Numbered from the stretch's first letter, positions 44,829-58,870 are shown. The stretch: 64,000 bases of DNA from Hydractinia symbiolongicarpus (GCF_029227915.1 NC_079889.1:9360001-9424000), one strand, 5' to 3'. Translations and numbers: made by a program. The notes: generated by a model not told the origin, from the sequence alone.

Positions 44829-47070
44829 ATAGATAAGCAATCGGAGTTTTGAGAATCCTTGTTTCCAAGATTTGTTGCCTATGTCAAAGCCCCTACGGGT
44901 TATTTGCCAGCTAAACAAGACCCTGGTACAGGCTTCTTTTCATGATCAGTATAACACCTAGTATAAATAATTCACGAGTTTGGGTTACTCTTATAGTAAA
45001 AGCAACTTGATCGAGTCCTCGTTCTTTACATATGACGGGGCGATTTCTTTTGGTTGTTTACCCTAAAACTATGTTTGAAAATATATATAATAATGCTTCT
45101 TTTAAGAGGCATTATTTATCACCAAAATGTGGTAACGCGTGATTGAATAAAGTTGACTTTGTTTAGATATACTGATACAAGACAACCGAGCTCAATTTAG
45201 CTGGCTAGGTAGTTTTCATAATTTACAAGTTCAGTACCTCTTTGGGAAAAAGTGTAAGTCTTAAAATATGGGATCTAGCTGTATATATAGGTAACAAAAC
45301 CAAAGGTAGCATAGATAGCTGGCGAGCTAAGTATAAAATATGTTTTCAATGTCTTATAAATTTCGGCTGAATAATTTTTTATAAGCAACCCAGGTTGGTT
45401 TAAAATTGGATCAAATTTAGTATATTGCTTAGCAACCTTTGAACCTTATAGCTATTTACGCTTCGCTACACTACAATTCCTTTCCTTCCCTCAGGTAGCA
45501 ACTTTCTGAGTTAAACTATGATAAAAGTTTTCCTACAGATATATATGCTGCGTTTAAACAGCACATTATGTGTTTTTGCATGACAAAATCACTAGTGATG
45601 AACACGATCCGAAGGATCAAGGTTAAGTTCACATTTCCCGAACAGTGGTGGTAAAATAAAGGTGCTAAGTGCTAGAAACAACCAGCTAAAAAAATTGTGA
45701 TAAAAAAGGCCTTAGCAACTTAATTCCTGACCCAAAAGAGAGATATTAAGCTTTTCTTTCACCTAATATGTTTTTTATTGTATACCTAGAGGGGTATTGG
45801 ATAATTACAAATTAGCCATTTTTCACTAATGATCAAGTGTAAGGTGATTATTAAATGCACTTGTTTTTTTAATTAGAAAAAAAGAATAAGAAATATGACT
45901 TATTATATTTAGTAATGCCTTATTACGTCTGTTTATGTGCAACTAGCTACATGTCTTTTCTCATCCAGCAATGGCCAAAATGATGTTTTTTAAAAAGTTT
46001 TAACATTTAACATTAACGACATTTTTAAAGTCTCATAACTTTATAAATACCGAATGAAATTCCTTGAAATTTTGTTACTTTTCCGAACTTGTAATGGAAT
46101 TCTAGAAAATAAAAAAAGATATTTACAGAAAATTGTTCTGTCTATTTCACTTTGTCCTTTATTGACGGGTGGTCATATCAAAATTTGCTGATGTGCTAAA
46201 AAGAAATGTATTCTAAACTGACCAGTTGTATGAATATGTGATTATGTATGTGATAGTGACAAAAAAGTCATGATACAATATTGACATGCATACTGTGTAT
46301 TTTACAGACCGAAATATTGGTAATTTACACGCCAAAATATTTGTATTCTCTCATTTCTCTATTTCTATTGTCATATGCTGACGTCATAAGTCATTTTGTC
46401 ACATGTCAATCCAAATTGCCTCGATTGAGTAGTTACTGACATAAGTGCTAATAGATATACCAAGTTTTTGTCCATGACAGCTACTAACACTAAAGTTCTC
46501 AAATCTAAAATTCTCGAAGATTTAAATTCTGATCGATTTCTATTTTCTCCTAAGAGAAATCCTTTGTCTTCATAACACCTGTAAATGTTCCAAATATTAT
46601 CTTTCATTCTTATATTACTTTCTTTAATGACTGGTACTTTAAATAGTTTTAAAAAAGAAGAAACACGAGAATTTCTAGGAAAGACATTTTCTTCGACTAT
46701 TGTCTCATTATGACGTCATCACTTCCTGATGACGTGTCAACCCAAATATTTTGCCACTAATTAAGTTATAACACCTTGAGGCTTCTTTGTGCCAAGTTTC
46801 GTCACTTAAAACCAAACTAAACAAAAGTTACAGCCCTCAGGCACTTTATGCCCCCCATACTTACAAGTGTTAAAAAGCCCATACCACATAGGGTTAAAAA
46901 AGAAACATGAAAATCTACCAAAATAACATCTTTCATAAAAATATTTACTGTTTGGCTCACCGTGTTTTTTGTCAATCTTTTAGAACATATCTCATATTCA
47001 GGAATCCTCTTATCTTTTAAAGTTTTTGTAACAAAATCTGCCATCATTATAGTAAATTGTTGCGCGAATA

Positions 47071-47088
47071 AAGAAGAAGAAGAAGAAG
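47071..47088 (+). repeat. (AAG)6 microsatellite
   Basis: Six perfect AAG units. Confidence 0.85.
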
Positions 47089-47129
47089 TTTACTTTTTCG
47101 AATTTTTTGCTTCTAAAATTAACATTGGG

Positions 47130-47400
47130 ATATGGTGCCCTAGTAGCGCATTCAGCTTATAATCATCCTGTTTCAGGTTCGAGACCGAGCCCCGGCGCAC
47201 TTTAAATGCATTGTTGTCGGCCAATTTTCTGTCAACTTCTTACCGCTAATCGACTTATGTAGCAGGCAAGCAAGTTAGAGCAATGATATAAGTACCTCTA
47301 GCGTTAGTGTAATATAGATACGGTCAGAGTGGAGGCATACCCAGCCGTTAGGATGAAATCCCCAAGGCCGTTAAAACTTTCCGTTACTTACTTAATTACG
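47130..47400 (+). mobile_element. tRNA-derived SINE
   Basis: Starts with a tRNA-like head: A-box-like TAGCGCATTCAGC and a near-perfect B box GGTTCGAGACC, then an unrelated body (TGTCGGCC..., AGGCATACCCAGCCGTTAGG) ending near CTTACTTAATTACG. Head plus non-tRNA body is the usual SINE layout. Confidence 0.6.
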
Positions 47401-50095
47401 ACGACAAACTATAACAGAAAAGTTCGGGCAACAATTTCATAGGCGCATTATTTATTGTAGGTCGATACTGCTGTTATATTCTTTTAAATGTAATTACCAC
47501 CTTTAAATGCAACTTCAATTTGATAATACCATAATGTAATTTTGTTATTCGAATTCTTAATGTAGTTATACGATGCGGTCGCATTATTGAGATTTTAGTC
47601 TAAGGTTTGGGTTCTTTTGTACGTACGGAGATCACGGCTTCGAATCTGCACCTAATACTAAAATGTGCGGAATTTAAATTTTTTAAAGCGAAATCAATTA
47701 TCGCAACAAATCGTACAAAGCAGGATTGTATTTGAAAACAATAATGTAACGTTGTAAATAGCAAAGACATATACAGTAACCCTTTTAAAGCTGCATTCAC
47801 ATCTATGTATTTTTTTACATGAGAGCTTATGTAACTATTTTGCATAAGTACTTACGTAAAAATTACTTTATGTTTGGCTTTGGTCACATGTATTAACATT
47901 TTGGCATTTCGATAAATATTTGACTACAAATATAAATAATTTTATTGCTTTGTTCATTATTTTAGAAAAACGCAAAAAACATGAAAAACTTCCTCTTAGG
48001 CAGAATTTTTAGATGGGTTGCGACTTCGCAAAACTGGCGTTAATGGCTATAAATAAGTAATAAGACACATCTAAGGTTGAAAACAAATTTACTGGTTCTT
48101 TATGTAATAAGTGTACTTTAATATCGTATTTTTATTATTATTTTGTCTCTTTAAAGTTGGTTTTACAATAAGTAAATAGTAAGTGCTAATTTACACCAAC
48201 TAGAGTAAACAAAAACAAAAGCATATAACAAACATTAAAAAAATATTAGATAAGCCATGTAAATTGAATATGCAGAGATTGAAAAGGTAAATTGTGAGTT
48301 TCTATCTGAAAATCTCGTGAGGCTGACAAGCCTTCACATTGTTAAAATAGATTTATTTTTCTCTGGTACATGGTGAATAGATATGGGGTGAGGTGTTAAT
48401 AATTTTTTGGGTTTTTGTTATCTGCCTTTTCTCTCGACCTTATTAGTATCCTCGAGTTTAATGGCTGTTGAAGAAAAGTTCTTTCCTATCACGATTGGGC
48501 GACAAAGAAACCTGTTTACAAAGTACGTAGCACTACATAAAAATAGCCGGGGAAAAAATTTTAATTGATAAAATATGAGTCACTTTTTGCTGACTAGATT
48601 TTACAAACTTTTATAAAAGCATATACAAAGTAATTTATTACAAATTCTCTTTTTATATAACAACTCGAATTATGAATGGTACAAAAGATCCAAAGTAACG
48701 TGTTTAGAACTTTCATGCACAAGAAAAAATAGAGCCCAAACTTTTTTCCGACTTTATTTACTGATAAATTAAATATTTAGGACTAATTTTAAGGAAGAAA
48801 ACTTTTCAAGACCAAATTACATGACACAACACGAAAGTACGGGCGTCGTATCTGATAGCTATCATAGCTGATAAATTAAAAGATTGGTTGAAATTAGATG
48901 ACTTTATTGAAGTCGATGCGAATACAATAAAAAAATCTATAGTACAGATGACATTTCAAAGTTTACAACAGGTTGCAAAAACTTGCAGATTTTTGTGCAT
49001 GCGCACTAATTAGGGTAGGTCAAAGCAGAACTATGAAATTGAAATTCATAGTTTTTTTTTTAAGAAATCAGACCAAAAAGACATTTTCGAAGTATATTTT
49101 TCTCTTCCCAAATAAAGTCTCCCTTACTATGCTTTCCACCTACCGTCTCTTATTTCTAACGTAAATTATAGAATTACATTTCATGTTAAATTGTCTATAA
49201 ATTTCATGTGATTTTCATGATAGTAGGTAAAAAATATATGAATAAAATATCTCTATGTTGTCGTATAACGAAAGGTTAAAACACATAAAAAGAGATATTT
49301 GGAACAAAAAACATTGTATATCCAACTATAAATAAAAAACTTAAGCATTTGGCTGTTCACTAGATTTTTTACACGCTTTTTTATGTCATGCAATAAATTC
49401 AAATGCAAATTTGTAGAAAGTATTGGAATAAAAATGGCAAAAATAGTGACACGACAGGAACTCCCCATATTTGACTAATGCTGTAAGTTTTGCACGACCA
49501 TAAGCTGCTTCAAGCCTAGCAATTTTTTTTATATCTAATAAAAAAACGTCTATTAAGCACCTAAGAGCTACGAGGATAAAATAAAGAGAAAACCAATTAT
49601 TTACATTATTAAAGATTGTCCTCTTCAAATCAATCACAACCTACGCTCTCTAATTACTTGTTTGTTAAATATATAAACCGTTAGATTTAAATTATACGAT
49701 TAGTAAAGAAACTACATTATCAAATTTTTTTTCTATCCCCCTAGCTAAAAGCAAGAACGTTTAAGAAAAGAAAATTCATTTACCAATTAAATATTTGCCT
49801 ATAAAAATATTTTATATTTAGTTCTCTATTAAACAAGTTATCCAGTCTAAAAAAATTCATTATTCCACAAAATAATAACAATTTATCTACTTTAAAAAAT
49901 CATCTTTTTACATTAGATATCGTAATGCCATAATTAGCTGTTTAAATAACCATACTCTTCACAAGCGCAGATTCTTCAGACAAGGAATTTGATATACTAA
50001 CCATGGTTAGGTGTGACTGATGTGGCGAGAGTGTCTAGTTGAGATGAAGCGATACCATTAATAATTAGAAAACTAACGTAAAGTCCAATGGTTAC

Positions 50096-50144
50096 TCTGT
50101 GCACTTTCCACGAATAAAGAGTTCCTCAAACTTGATGGTGCCAT
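50096..50144 (-). CDS. Exon candidate 10, third copy
   Basis: Open frame DGTIKFEELFIRGKC between TTTTATTTCCCAG-like sequence and the donor GTAACC. No family recognised. Confidence 0.42.
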
Positions 50145-51239
50145 CTGGGAAATAAAATGTTCAGTTCTCAAGTTAATAAAAAATATTTGCTAGGAGAAAA
50201 TTGTTGTTTGTTTGCGTTTATTACTTTCACATTACTTACATCAAAAGTTGTAGTGCTTCTTTTAATAACTTTGACGAGACAGCTAATTAAGAATCCAAAT
50301 ACTAGATTTTATAATAAAAAAAGTTTTAGTATTTGGTAACATCACTTACCAGAAACAACTGCAATCAAGCTTTCCCATTTTCAATTGACATTCCTTTAAT
50401 TTGACGAAGTATCTGTATACTTAGTAATAGTTTGTCAGTCCTCAGCACACTAAAATGTAAACAGTGATAAATTATATACCATTTTCAAAATAGTAAAAGA
50501 AAAATATAAACAATCACAACAAAATGTCTCAAAGTAGTAGATAATTGCACAATTTAGAGTGCATGACCTTAAAACCTTATATAATGTGAGAAAAAGGTTT
50601 TTTAATCAGGCGACTTTTCTTACCAAAAAAATACCAATCATGTTTGATTTCAAAAAGTATTCTTTAACCAAATGTACATGGTCCACGAGTCTTCGGCACA
50701 CTAAAAAGTATACACGCAACAGTGATAAATTATATACTTTGTTCAGAATTATGAGAGGAAAATAAATATTCTAACCAAATTATCTTAAATTTATCACTTT
50801 AAAACCTCAAGCTTATGAGAAAAAAATGAAAGGTTTTTCACTATAAAGTTTTTATAATTGTACTTACCGGAAACAGTACTAATAAAGTAATTTTATTCAC
50901 AGCTTTTCCCACATAATTTTCTTTGGTGTCATAAAGTGTTTTGTTAAAAAACATGCCCCATTCCATCTGTAGCACCTAAAAATCACACGTGCAGCAGTCA
51001 TTGCAGAGAGAGAAATCTTCACCAAAAAATATCTTAACCCTATTTCTACTAGGGTAGGAGCGAGCGAGCGGCAACGCCCCTTGCAGGTTATCCTGTGTAA
51101 CATTTAAACTGGCCATTTTTTTGGTCATGATTTTTGTTTAATTGTATTGGGATTGTAATTAAACTTTCTTCCAACTGATTATTTCTCTCGTAATTCTTTT
51201 TGTCCTATTCAGAAATTTTACCCATCAAAAATCTATCAA

Positions 51240-54180
51240 AGTATATGAAAAAAATGTAAACGTGTTATTGCATAACCTCCCCCCCATATAGCATAAAGCT
51301 TTCTTTCAGGATGAATACTTCTCCCTTATTAGTAAATATGCATGACTAAAAACTTATGTCATGTTACAGCTGATGTAACATTGCATTATATGGTGTTTTG
51401 GTTTCTAAATTTATGTGACTTTTTGATTCATCTACCGGAGGCAATTGATTCTAACTTTTTCTGTGAAGTTTAGTCCGTATAGGATAAAACTCCCGTTATT
51501 GATAATTTTTTCCCTATGTTACATAAGGCTTTCTTTCAGCATGAATACTCTCTCCCTAAGTAGTGAATGTGCGTAACCAAAAACCAATGTCATGTCACAT
51601 TTGATGTAACATTACATTATATGGTGTTTCGGTTTCTAAATTTTTGTGACTTTTTGGTTCTTTTTTCCTAGTATTTCTGAAAACATTGGTGCCAAAAGGT
51701 TTATAGGAACTTGCTTATAGAAAGTTGCAAGGAAAGAAATATTTCATTTATTTTCAATAAGCGTTATTGACACATCATTCTATCATTTTTTTTTCAAGAT
51801 GTTAGTATGGAGTACCAATGTCGAAGGTGAGAATATTGTTGAATATTTAACTTGAAATTCAAGAATAAGATATGTTCTTTTATCTATAAAGAACGTGACA
51901 AAATATTCCCCTGATTCTTTTTGGTCTAGTGGTATACATTGTTTATCTAATATTAGATTTTCTAATGTAAAAAAAAATACAAAAATATAATAATTTTTTA
52001 AAAAAAAGTTAACTCGTTATTGCATCGCTTTTTCCCCATATGGCGTAGAATTTTTTTAAACATGAACATTTACTGTCTTATTAGTTAATGTGCATAACCA
52101 AAAGCTTGTGTTATTACATAGTTGACGTAACATTACACTATATAGTGTTTTCGTTCCCAAATTTTGATTAATTTTTTTACGACCAATTTGATCTTATTTT
52201 TTCTGAAAGTTTTGGTGCAAAGAGATTTGGGACCATGTTTCGTTCTTTTTCAATGAGTGTTAATGAAACATTATTCTATCATTTTTTTCTTCAAGATGTT
52301 AGTATGGAGGTGCCGATACCGAAACTGAGATTATTGCTGAATATTTAGCTTGAAATTCTAAAACCAATTATTACATTTTATATCCATAGATAACGTGACA
52401 AAATATTTCTTGATGTTTTTTGCGCTAGAGGCATATGTTGTTTATCAGGTATTAGGTTACCTTTACAGATTTAAATGTAAAAATAAAATAAAAAATATAA
52501 TGGAAATTTGTGAAAAAGGTAAACTAATTTTCGCATAATTTAATTATTCAGATATAGCATAATGCTCACATTGGCCACGAATGATATCCTCCTAATTAGT
52601 TAATATGCATAACGAAGAACTTTTGTCATATTATAGTTGTTGTAACGTCATCTTATATGGTATTTGTGTTTATTTTTTTTGGAATTTTGGTATAATCGTT
52701 TTTGAGTATTATGCTGCTACGTTGTTCAAAGAAGTGTTCCAACACATTGATGGGACTATGGTTACTAGTGTCAATAAAGAAAATTCAATTCTGACTTTAA
52801 AAGTATTTATGAAACATCATTCCATCAGCTTTTATTGTTGAATATTTACCTTAAAATTCAAGAAAAATAATATTATTTTTTATTCATTATAATGTGACAC
52901 AATATTTCCCTGGTTCTTTTTGCCCTAGAGGTATATGTTGTTTATTAGGTATTAGATTTTTTTCAGATTTAAATGCAAAAAAATATATAAATAAAAATTT
53001 GTGAAAAAGTTAAACTATTTCTTGCATAATTTTATTATCCAAATATAGCTTAAACCTCGCTTCGACCACGAATAATGTATCCCTAATTAGTTAATATGCA
53101 TAACGAAAGACTTGTGTCATGTATAGTTGTTACACCGTCACCTTATATGGCATTTGTGTTTAAATTTTGGTACCAATGCCAAAGGTTAGGTTTTTGTTGA
53201 ATATTTGATTTTAAATTCAAAAAGAAAATAAGACTTTATATATCTACAGAAAATGTGAAAAAAGATTTCTCTGATTCTATTTGTCTTTGTCATATATGTT
53301 GTTTATCAGATACTAATTTTATTTACAGAGTTAAATTTAAACAAAACACAAAATGGAAATGGAAACAAGTAAACTCATTATTACATCATTCCACCCATAT
53401 AGCATAGTCTTTCTTTCAGTATGTATATTTACTGCCTAATCAGTTTATGTGCATAACCAAAAACTCATGTCACTTTCTAGTTGATTAAACATTACATTAT
53501 GTAGTGCCTTGGTTTCCAAATTTTTGTGACTTTTAATTCATTTTTCGAAGAATATTTGATCTTAATTTTTCTGAAAGATTTGATGCCAAGAGATTTCGGA
53601 CAATGCTCATAACATGTGACAATGGAAAGAATATTTCATTCTTCTTTTATGAGTGTTAATGACACAACGTTGTAGAACTTTTTGAATTCACGATGTTAGG
53701 TGCCAAAGCCAAAGGTGGGATTATTGTGGAATATATAATAGAAATTCCAAAAATAAAAAATTTAAAGCTAAAAGAGAATTTGTAAGTGACAATAAATAAA
53801 TATTCAAAAACATTTCTATCCTGTTTCGATGAATATTTATGATACTTCATTTGATCAATTATCTGCGATGTTACATTGAAGGATCCATTGCTATTTTGAG
53901 ATATTTGTTGAGTAATTAATGGTTTTGAATCCCCAGAATATGTTCTCTTTTTGTTTCTGTAGATAAAGTAAGAAGTTATTTTTCACGATTCTTTTTGCCC
54001 TACTCAATTATCTTTTTGAACGTGGATTAAAATTATTTTACAGGTACAAATGTAAAATAAATCAATGAATATGTTAATCCATTTCTGTACATTTTTTCCC
54101 ATTTCCCATAAGGCTTTCTTTAAGCATGGCTTATCACAATCAGTTAATATGCGTTAACTAAAAACATACGTTACATTATT
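51240..54180. repeat. Expanded tandem array, about six units (third copy)
   Basis: Units begin near 51262, 51490, 52012, 52525, 53010 and 53370, with a partial end at about 54085. Most are about 350-520 bases and share CGTTATTGCATAA, ATATAGCATAA..CTTTC, TTAATATGCATAACCAAAAACT, ATTACATTATATGGTGTTTTGG and a TGAATATTTAACTTGAAATTC block. The right arm has roughly one unit at the same place (33590-34240). It sits between exon-like modules, so it is intronic in the model. Confidence 0.75.
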
Positions 54181-54469
54181 TCGGAACAGAAATGAGTTAG
54201 CAATACGCTGACGTCATGACCTCTTACCTGGTGTGCTTGACACACTTCAAAGTAGAGAACTTACCTGAAAAATGTCCTAGCATTTATTCTTCTAAAATAA
54301 TAAAAGAGGGAGATTCCCCTAGCAGTGAATAGTTCCTAAAATCCTAGTAGAAATAGGGTTAAACTAGTGGAAACAGTTATCACATAACAGCGCATTAATT
54401 GATATACTTCAAAATATTTAAACTTGCGAGGCAAAACAGAGGGTTTTTACATCAGGCAATTGTACTTAC

Positions 54470-54577
54470 CAATTACATTTACAAAAGTTTCCACATAGAC
54501 CATTTTAAAAATACCAGTCTGTGGCACACGAAATGACGCACGTGCATCTGTCAAAAAATTATATGCTATCTCCAAAA
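54470..54577 (-). CDS. Exon candidate 9 (module A), third copy, open
   Basis: Borders TTCTTTTGTAG and GTAAGTAC. Thirty-six codons with phase-1 introns on both sides: IAYNFLTDARASFRVP then an aromatic/valine-rich tail (MVYVETFVNVI). Conserved through its splice signals in the left arm; the right arm (about 34496-34600) has lost the donor (GGAAGT). Confidence 0.48.
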
Positions 54578-55458
54578 CTACAAAAGAAAGTACCTTAAAG
54601 TAGGTAAAAATTGCTTTAGTTTGCTGTATATAGCTTGAAATGACACAACTAAATTTGTCATAATAATGAACATCTAAAACTACTCTAAAGACAAAATCGA
54701 GGAAGTAAAACTTGCGTTGCCATTCTATAGATGGATCACCATTCGTCTTAATCATTTTGTCATCTAAAACAACATTTCCTATATACTATGTGGTACTGCA
54801 GATTCTCATTCCATAACTTGTGAAAGACAGAGTTTTGCTTACATCCACTTTTTGGAAGAATTTCTCGCCCTGGTGATGAACATTATCACCAGTCACCAGA
54901 GTTCATGTGTTTTTTTAATATTGCATTCTGTGTTATTGAGAGCTGTTACAGTGAAAACACTTCAAGATGACAAACTGTAAGGTTTGATAAGCTACTATTA
55001 CTTTCATCATGTTCAATAATTTTTTGAAATATGTTTTGGCATGACATCGTCAGTACTCATGAATGTTCCTTTAAAATTGTTAGTACCTACACCTCTTTAT
55101 GAAAAAGAAGCTGATCTCCTTGACGTTAACCATACGTAAATATGTTTTGACGTACAGGTATTATTAAACATTTGACTGACGATTGAGTGAGTCTTTACCT
55201 TAACAGTTCATCGACAGCGTTACAACTTAAATGTGCAACAAAGTTTTACCTTTAAATAACCCGTTTTTAACATTTCCTGATATAATGCAATTAATGAGTT
55301 GAAATGAATATCAATTTGAAATATAAATGAACTTCTGGATTACTTATATTTAATAGAAATGTCCGAAATTCAATTGCGCCTTTTAAAGTATAAGCATGTT
55401 TGTGACAATCGAGATTGTATAAGCGAGACGACCAGAAAAAGGAACGAATTTTCCTTAC

Positions 55459-55531
55459 CACTTTAAAATCCCCAATGTTAGATTGTAGAATGTCATCGCA
55501 GGGAACAACCAATAGCTGGTTGCTGTCCAAG
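55459..55531 (-). CDS. Exon candidate 8, third copy, open
   Basis: Begins after GATACTACAG, ends DFKV at a GTAAGG donor; one cysteine and an acidic pair (PCDDI). No family recognised. Confidence 0.43.
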
Positions 55532-56667
55532 CTGTAGTATCATCTCTTTACACCAGTTTAAAACAGAGAAGGAGATATCATGTTATCTAGCACCAAAAGA
55601 TGGAAAATGTGTTCGTCGAGCTGATCCTGAAAAGGATAAGTTATGTAACTGATACCGTCCTAAAGCTTTTCTTAAATGTAAACCATCCTTACTTTCTTCT
55701 TGCTTTTAACCTAAATAAGTCTTTATTACTTGGCGACTTCACTACATTGATCTTTATTCTTTCTTTTTAATTGATACTTGGATGGACCCCAGGCCCTTTT
55801 TTCAAGCCCTTTTTCCATAATATCCTTCCAAATGTACATATTTTGCATCCTTAGGTTAAAAGAGCCTTGTTTCTTGATATAAAAACAGCCGGGAATAAGA
55901 AGCAATGTAGTGCACACAATTTTGCTGTGATGAAAACTTATTCAAAATGAGATTCAATAGATATGACACAAACTGTACATTGAAGTTAATTTACGGCTGT
56001 GCTACGTAACAGATGAACACAAGTAATCGTATAGTGAAGATGAAAACATGCGGAAAGCAGCATTAACGTTCCATACATACTTGGCGACGCAGTACTTTGA
56101 AGATGTGTGTTAATTGCCATTTTTATAACTCTGTTTTTTTTTCTTTCTTTGTAAACTTTCATAAACTATTTCCATATTTAGAGCAATACTACACCCATCC
56201 ATTACAAATATTAATATTTAAAATCTCAAAATATGAATACACATCAGCTTTTCTTTTAGTTCATTTCTTAACTAGCAAAATCATTACCTGCCACCCCAAA
56301 CCCAACCCCAACAAACAGTTCCGCCAAAAGTAAGAATTTGAAATTCCTTATCCATTCAAAGTATAAACAGCTGTTATAAAATCTTGCACGTCGCATATAC
56401 ATAAAGTTTTGTTATTGTTTCTTTTATTTCAGTCTTCACTTAATTTTTACTTCTGGGGCACAAAGATTCGTTATTATACAGTTTACACTTTTCATAACAT
56501 CGATTTTGGTAGCAGCAATCCGTATCTCTATTTAGATACTTTTTTGATAGACGTCCTCACAGTAATACACTATTATATGGCATGGAATTGTGAAAATTGT
56601 TATTTTTGAAAGTATTTAAATGAGCTCCACCTTTCTCTTATTTGTAAGCATCTCCTTACTCTTATAC

Positions 56668-56703
56668 CTTAACCAGCTTCCAGCCTACGTTGCGAAGAGT
56701 GCT
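56668..56703 (-). CDS. Micro-exon candidate 7, third copy, open
   Basis: Reads STLRNVGWKLVK between CATCTTTCAG and GTATAA; the tryptophan codon is the site of the stop in both arms. Best single micro-exon for testing expression. Confidence 0.48.
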
Positions 56704-57465
56704 CTGAAAGATGTCCTTTTGTCTTGTTTACATCATAAGTTTAAAATATAAAAGGTGAGTATGTTTCTGTTTGCGATATTAATATTTTCATGCGGATGTC
56801 GTGATTATTCATGCATCACACTTTTATATGACTACGATAATAGTTATACTTTTGTGCCCTTTTTTTGTTGTACTCATAAACATTTTGTTCCATCTTTAGT
56901 ATGAGCAATTATGTGCATATTAGAGATGTAGATGAAATAAAATCCTGAAACCTTTTGCTTATCCTTAAAAAGTAACTTTTCTTATCTGATGCATACAATC
57001 ATTTGTTTCTAGCAGTTGCCTGCAAAATTATGATGAAATTCATTCACCAATAACGTTAGGAATGCGTTCGAAGAAAACATAACTCTTTACCTCTGCAACA
57101 TACATACAATTTCTTGCAGAACTCGTAAAGTACTTTACGATTTACAATTTGTCGAGGAAAAGTAAATAAAACTGGAACCATTTCGGAAGTTTATGAAACA
57201 TCATTGATAAATAATCTGTTTGAAGATCGCAAAAACCTAAGTAATAGAAATTCATTAACATCCGGATGCTCGTTAAGATATAGACTATACTAAATCCTAG
57301 GTTGGTGGTCATCTTGACTGTTGTTATAGTGGCTGTTATATATTATGAAATAGACAGAATATAATACACAACAATAATAATCCGGTTATGGTAGTAAATT
57401 TCTGAGTGAGATCTAAAATAGCATTCTGAATTGCGTGAACTACTATGGTCTTCATAAAAGTTTAC

Positions 57466-57499
57466 CTTCGACTTGTCAGATGGCTTTCTGTATCAAAAC
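57466..57499 (-). pseudogene. Micro-exon candidate 4, third copy (2-base loss)
   Basis: Keeps CTGTTTTTTCAG and GTAAAC borders but is 34 bases long, so the frame is lost. Confidence 0.4.
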
Positions 57500-58635
57500 C
57501 TGAAAAAACAGTTAAGAAGGACAATAAGATTTGACGGTAAAGATTTTTAACATTTTTTTCGCGCATGAATTTACTTAAAGGAGTTACATACGATACGAAT
57601 ACGTTCGTGTTTTAGAAAGTTAAAAGAAAGTCTATTAGCAGGAAATCCAGATGCCTACACATACCCCTTTAAAACATTTAAGGATTGGCCTTTTCTAATT
57701 AATCCTTATAAGATTTCTATTGTCTATTGACACAAAGAAGATTAAAATAAAATTTTAACTAAAATACATCACGATTATTTGCATAACGTTCGACTACAAA
57801 AGGTGTACAAAAAAAATACACGACAGAAAAAATAGTACAAAAACACCTACCATTTTTACGGCTACCAAAATTTTATTACCAACATGTCAGATTTAAACCA
57901 GAAATGCAAATTATGTAAGCATGCTTCCGCGAAATTTTGTGCGGGCTGCGAGGGTAGGGTGGACTGCTCGTTCAGATTAAGAAACTTAGAATTTAAGTAC
58001 AAAAATTACTTACTTACTGTAAACGTAGTATCGGCATCTCTACCGTTTTAACGACATTTTTGAGCATTTAAACTTAAAAAACTCCAGGCTTGGAAAAACA
58101 GAAACTTAACGAATGTTAGATACTTGTCCTGATGCCACAAAAAAATATAAAATTAGAATCGTCTATCCAAATGCATAAAGCACCGGTAAATTGGCAGGCG
58201 TACTAAACTAATATTCAACGAACATTAGTGTAAAATAGTAACGCGAAAATTTTCATAAAAAGATATCAAGCACCCGAATCTTACTCTACTTACAAAAAAG
58301 TACCTTTGATTTGATTTTGACAGCTAATTTGGCGTACTTACCACTATAACGGGTGCAAGTCAATCGCTTTTGCTTACTTATCAAACCGGATAAAATCTTG
58401 TCTTACATACTTAAAATCCAAATTTACAGGAGCGAGCACCCCCGTTTCCAGATGTCTTGTCTGGAGCAACCACCATTGTGCGGCGAAAAAGGCGCAGGCT
58501 GAGCGACGTGATGTAAAATGGCCTGAAATTGTGTTGGAATATAATTAACGGAGTCAATCACCAGCTTATGTTATAGGAACAGCGGTGCATTCGTGAGAAT
58601 TTTTGGTAAAAGTAACCCTGCTAATTATCTTCCCA

Positions 58636-58870
58636 AGTGCTGCAATGGTGATGGATTAGGTGTGTCTTGAGTTGACAACCTCTTGCTTGCCGGGCGATGG
58701 TTCTACCAACTCTACTATCGATCCGATCCTTTCTCCCTAGCACATGTAGCAGACGAGAAGAACATACTAGGGAGGTAGAATCGTATCGATAGCACAGTCA
58801 GTAGAGCTACTCTCCGGCAAACGAGAGGTCGTGGGTTTAAATCCAGTCCGATCCCTCATCTTTGCAACCG
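58636..58870. repeat. Inverted pair of tRNA-derived SINEs (third copy)
   Basis: The right half (from 58788) is clearest: TAGCACAGTCAGTAGAGC resembles a tRNA D-arm / A box, and GGTCGTGGGTTTAAATCC a T-arm / B box. The putative anticodon loop has eight bases, arguing against a working tRNA. The left half is its inverted, more decayed partner. Confidence 0.6.

Larger units (their letters stand above)
27675..45207 (-). repeat. Right arm of giant inverted repeat
   Basis: Reverse-complement partner of 1-15866. Anchors: 45207 pairs with base 1, the cystine-knot gene 41538-41916 with 2917-3306, exon-like block 36653-36688 with 8542-8577, and 27690-28350 with 15190-15860. Relative to the left arm it carries extra DNA at 28370-29815 and a 748-bp TTAA-flanked element at 38786-39533. 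It lacks about 1.35 kb (left-arm 5200-6540), which the third copy retains. Confidence 0.93.
45208..48064. other. Unique interval between right arm and third copy
   Basis: AT-rich, no convincing gene. It contains a tRNA-derived SINE (47130-47400) and a short GAA-type microsatellite (47071-47088). TGACGTCA-type words appear near 46380 and 46712 without clear repeat structure. Confidence 0.5.

Noticed and set aside
1-45207. Foldback read or assembly artefact creating the inverted repeat
   Set aside because: Arms differ by substitutions, private indels and a TTAA insertion; a foldback artefact would be nearly identical.
58788-58860. Functional tRNA gene
   Set aside because: The putative anticodon loop has eight bases and the sequence recurs as an inverted SINE pair.
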